A stretch of DNA of 64,000 nt. It comes from Blastomyces gilchristii SLH14081. Its lineage: Eukaryota; Ascomycota; Eurotiomycetes; Onygenales; Ajellomycetaceae. The stretch spans positions 681,493 through 745,492 of the forward strand of contig NW_003101678.1 in the NCBI RefSeq assembly GCF_000003855.2. Reading direction: 5' to 3'. How positions within the stretch are numbered: the stretch's first letter is position 1; each line of letters begins with the position of its first letter. Both the position numbers and the translations under genes were made by a program. Positions 61,247 to 64,000 of this stretch are shown piece after piece. The notes under the pieces are model-generated. The model was given only the letters and a program-made list of their open reading frames with translations, searched no databases and had not been told where the DNA came from.

Positions 61247-61367
61247 CTATTATATATTTAATCTCTATATTTTATCTTTCTACCGTGAATACTTCTAGTA
61301 GTTATCAGTATATATCACACCAAGCTGCAAACACCTGAATAATCGCCTGTGAGCACTTATTCTTACA

Positions 61368-61417
61368 TAACTGTAAAGTTTGATCCTAGTCTCAGACACG
61401 GTTACACGGTCAGTCTA
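61368..61417 (-). mobile_element. hAT-type end, second family
   Basis: On the minus strand TAGACTGACCGTGTAACCG, followed by the subterminal sequence also found at 19063-19105. Gypsy-2B was inserted about 50 bp from this terminus. The 8 bp outside (61418-61425, AGTATATA) would be its target duplication; the partner is not found. Confidence 0.6.
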
Positions 61418-61963
61418 AGTATATAACTGTTATTATATTTGATTGTAAACAAGCAAAATAATGAGAAGATGATTAACTCACTTATATGTCTCACTTATAG
61501 ATGCTAAGAAACTTCTACTTGTATAAGAAGAGAGAGAAGAGAAAAAGTGAGACCTGCACATTCTTTTTATTAACTGTCAAACAAATCAACATAAAAAACA
61601 ACAATGACAATAAAAATTTATATTCCATTAAAACAGAAAGATGAATACAAAAACAGGTGGACTGAAGAAGAGGGGAAAAAATATGGCAGAGGATGCGTGG
61701 GGGTTGATGTTCAAGGTATCATATCATATTCATGATCCCCATCTCAAAACTGAGATATCCACTACTAGGTCACGTGTTACGAAGTGGGTATTAATTCAGT
61801 TGGATTCTTTCGGCTGCCACAAGGCCCGGTGTGACAATAGTAGAGCAAGGCCCATGTATAAGTCACCTCCTTGCAATTGTCGTGGCCGAAGAGAGAGGAG
61901 TTTTCAATGTGAGAAGGTGGAATTTAAGGGTACGGTAGTAGTAGGAACCGAGGATGGGTGACT
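61418..61963. other. Transition zone and 3' flank of the RING gene
   Basis: AT-rich, CpG-poor sequence gives way to ordinary composition at about 61620-61680. From there to 61963 the DNA is probably the 3' UTR and terminator of the minus-strand gene. An open frame at 61641-61961 on the plus strand resembles no known protein and is taken as chance. Confidence 0.5.
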
Positions 61964-63507
61964 TTAATCATCATTATTATAGAGCCAATTCCAAAGCCAC
62001 CCACCAAAGTTGTTGGGTTCTGGGTGATCATGCCCGGGGCGTGAACGGAGCCTCTCAGTTTCGTGGGACAGTGCATTGGCACCGTCGCGATTCGTAGAGG
62101 AACGCGGGGACCGTGACCTATTGCCATTCCCCGAACTTGATCGACGAGGCGGACTGTCTGAAATAATAAACGGGTCCGCCATGCTTCCTATACCACGAGG
62201 GGCGGAGGCAGATCGAGGCGGGGGCGTTTGGTCGGACGCTGGGCCGGGCCCTGAGTCCCGATGCTGTTCCCCGTTCGGCGTTGGAGGTGCGCGACGCCCA
62301 ATCCTGGCTCTACAATGAGGGCAAGTATTATGGTCGTCCAGCCAAGGGGATATGCATGTAGCGTGGAACCAGTGTTTGCATGGCAGCACCGTGACTCTAG
62401 AATCTAGATCGACAGTTTCCATGCAGATGCCGCAGGTTTCCGTGCCGTCGAAACGATCAAGGGCCCCGTCCGTTTCTTGTAACGTTTCTTTTAATGTCTG
62501 GGTTTTGAGGAGTGCGAGCTGTTCGGGGGTTACCGGTTGGTCTGCATTCTCATCTAGGGTTCCACCGCCGGCGGCAATGTTTTGAAGTAGTGACAGCATC
62601 AACGATTGTATCGCTGTTACTTCCCTGTCCGCCCCATCGTCCAACCGGTTTCCATGTTGGTGTCCAGCGAATTGTCCGAGGACTCTAGTTAACAGCCAAC
62701 TTGGTTAGTTTATAAACCCTGGGCGGTTATTGCTGGGTGGAGATGTTGGGGAACTGACTCTTGTAAATGAGCAAAAGGATCCGTATCCTCTCGGGCGTTG
62801 TATGCATTTCGCGGTGTCAGACGCCAACTGACTCTTAGCATGTTTCCGTCTCCGTTGATATTTAAGCCTAGATCATCATGGCCATGACGGGTATGCGGTT
62901 CATGGAGGTCAGGCATAGCAAATGGCGAACGCAGGCCAGGGGGACCGGGTGTCCGTGCGACCCGGGCATGGCGGTTTTCTGTAAGGGCGTGCAGTAGAGC
63001 CGTGGTGTTGCGAAGAAGCGCGAAGGGGTCGTTGTGGATATCATGTTGGGGTCGTTCGTGAGGGGAAGAACCCCTGGGCGGCCGGAAAGAAGTACTTGCG
63101 AAGGAAAATCTCCCATCGCCCGAGCGAAAGCTCCGAAACGTTGTACCACCGCCTGGGATCTCGAGGTGTTCAGTTCGGATGTCTGGTCGCCAACCATGGT
63201 CATCTATGGAAGGGAAGGGCGATGTTGAGCGGGAATGGTAGCGGCCAGGAGGGTTGTCTACCCGAGGAAGTTGGAGATCTGGTGGAGGGTTATCGGTTTC
63301 CACCTAGCAGAGATAGCTAGTTAGCAGTTTCTATCGACTGATAGGCGTGCTGTAAGGGAATAGACGAAGCTGCATCAGAAGCGTGCTTACGATTTCGACA
63401 AAGTCGGACTCGCAGATAGGACACAGTAATGGGCTCTCTGCTTCCCTTGCCCATACACTCTGGCACTGGTAACAGTACAACCTCTCTGGCCTCGGTTCGT
63501 CAGCCAT
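61964..63507 (-). CDS. RNF126/RNF115-like E3 ubiquitin ligase (RING-H2), 3 exons, 460 aa
   Basis: Proposed exons on the minus strand: 63507-63391, 63303-62759 and 62684-61964, giving 1383 coding bases and 460 residues. The start is ATG in a CAGCCATGG context. Exon 1 encodes an N-terminal zinc ribbon (YCYQC at 11-15, LCPIC at 28-32, then ESDFVE) like that of the RNF126/RNF115 group, which binds ubiquitin or substrate. The middle is Pro/Arg/His-rich and probably disordered. The C-terminal RING-H2 spans residues 305-345 with ligands C305, C308, C323, H325, H328, C331, C342, C345, followed by a low-complexity tail ending GGWLWNWLYNNDD. Likely role: transfer of ubiquitin from an E2 in protein quality control or trafficking; the substrate is not predictable. 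No RIP damage is seen. Splice sites are inferred from frame, motifs and branch sites, not transcripts. Confidence 0.88.
62685..62758 (-). other. Intron 2 of the RING gene (74 bp)
   Basis: Starts GTCAGT, ends AACTAG, with a CTAAC branch site about 20 nt before the 3' end. Splicing joins ...HLQ-E to VLGQF in frame. A nearer GT (GGTTTAT) would leave too short an intron or the wrong frame. Confidence 0.75.
63304..63390 (-). other. Intron 1 of the RING gene (87 bp)
   Basis: Starts GTAAGC, ends CTGCTAG, with a CTAAC branch-type site near the 3' end. Joins ...DFVEI to VETDNPP with no codon split. Confidence 0.85.
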
Positions 63508-64000
63508 GGCTGAGTGGAAGGGACAGAAGTTATCTGCCGGAAAATATCACGTATTTATCGATCAACTCTTCTGTCAAAAGATAAGACGAAGAGGGATTGA
63601 AAATAGCATTTACGGCGAGAAGTCGGGTAAAGGGAGTGGCGCAGGCCCCAAGTTTATTGGGCTGCTGGTCGTATATGGCAAAAGGAGTATTTCACTTGCA
63701 CTTTCGGAGAGAGCGTGATGTAGAAAGCCAGTTATGCGCGGAGTGCGATATAGATACAACCAACGAAGATAGCAAGGAGTTGGCGTGGGTTAGCTGGAAC
63801 GAAAAGATTATTACTACGTTTGTTGGCTTTGTTGGCCGAACGAGAAGGTGAACGGCCACCTCACCTGAGGAGTAGCCAACTGGATGGAAATCAAAGGCGT
63901 AGTCGTAGAATTTGGGTGAATCAGATAGACAAAATGGAACCTGGCGGATTTGAAGGTCTGACAATGGTGGTTGACACGACCAGGCGAAGTGCAGCTGGGT
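63508..64000. other. 5' flank of the RING gene
   Basis: Ordinary-composition DNA upstream of the minus-strand start codon; it should hold the promoter and 5' UTR. Overlapping open frames on both strands (63506-63718, 63597-63851, 63692-63964) have no recognisable domains. A neighbouring gene may start near the right edge but cannot be supported. Confidence 0.4.

Larger units (their letters stand above)
36997..61367 (+). mobile_element. Gypsy-2B, 3' part, split by Gypsy-3A
   Basis: Begins abruptly at GAATTCTTGAG in the integrase C-terminal region (matching Gypsy-2A near 46000 on the minus strand). It runs through the post-pol region to its 3' LTR, which is in two pieces: 39937-40078 and 61252-61367 (142 + 116 = 258 bp). 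Gypsy-3A lies between them with its CTATT duplication. MITE-h1 copy 5 is inserted at 39129. Heavily mutated; no long frames. The flank after the LTR (TAACT) is hAT-type terminal sequence. Confidence 0.85.

Noticed and set aside
1..61400. Centromere
   Set aside because: The AT-rich, nested, RIP-damaged block would fit a fungal centromere or a subtelomeric/heterochromatic island, but nothing in the sequence decides between them; CENP-A or H3K9me3 mapping would.
61641..61961. 106-codon plus-strand frame next to the RING gene
   Set aside because: No recognisable domain and located where the 3' UTR of the minus-strand gene should be.
62076..62585. Plus-strand frames opposite the RING gene
   Set aside because: Shadows of the minus-strand exon 3, which has a clear RING-H2.

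Overview
This looks like a filamentous ascomycete (Pezizomycotina) chromosome segment. About 61.4 kb is one very AT-rich block of transposable-element relics damaged by repeat-induced point mutation (RIP). It is followed by about 2.4 kb of ordinary-composition DNA carrying one intron-containing RING-finger gene. Evidence for RIP is direct: wherever two copies or two LTRs can be aligned, nearly all differences are C-to-T or G-to-A, stops appear where Trp, Arg or Gln belong, and catalytic Asp codons have become Asn. Family names used here (Gypsy-1/2/3, Tad-like LINE, SINE-f, hAT-1, MITE-h1) are working labels.

Layout, left to right. 1-7424: Gypsy-1A (minus strand, runs off the left edge), inserted in a Gypsy-3 fragment (7425-8810). 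8811-19062: LINE-A, a Tad-like LINE on the minus strand, carrying a tRNA-headed SINE (13589-13957) and a 2.2-kb chimeric retro-insert (14824-17041). 19063-30462: an old hAT-type end, then host DNA of unknown origin, interrupted by a full-length LINE-B (19933-27474) and a 5'-truncated LINE-E (27565-28419). 30463-34164: a hAT zone with a 506-bp MITE, a broken autonomous hAT transposon and a MITE fragment. 34165-61367: nested gypsy elements. Two 3' parts of Gypsy-2 (2C and 2B) lie in tandem. The 3' LTR of Gypsy-2B is split by a complete Gypsy-3A (40079-61246), which is itself split by a complete Gypsy-2A (43394-51032, with a second SINE inside) and a complete Gypsy-1B (52995-60817). 61368-61417: another hAT-type end. 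61964-63507: a three-exon gene on the minus strand for an RNF126/RNF115-like E3 ubiquitin ligase.

Boundaries are well supported. Target-site duplications are 5 bp for the complete LTR elements, 8 bp for the hAT-family MITEs, and 10-13 bp for the LINE and SINE inserts. Several pre-insertion sites are visible in sister copies. No element encodes an intact transposition protein.

The most interesting observations are: (1) in all three LTR families the outermost tens of bases of an inserted element keep their CpGs while the identical inward-facing LTR ends are mutated, a reciprocal edge effect of RIP; (2) a fungal tRNA-headed SINE whose 3' end matches the LINE 3' end, implying a SINE/LINE partnership; (3) a chimeric insert joining a second tRNA-like head and unknown body to the 3' part of the same LINE; (4) extra reading frames downstream of pol in two gypsy families.
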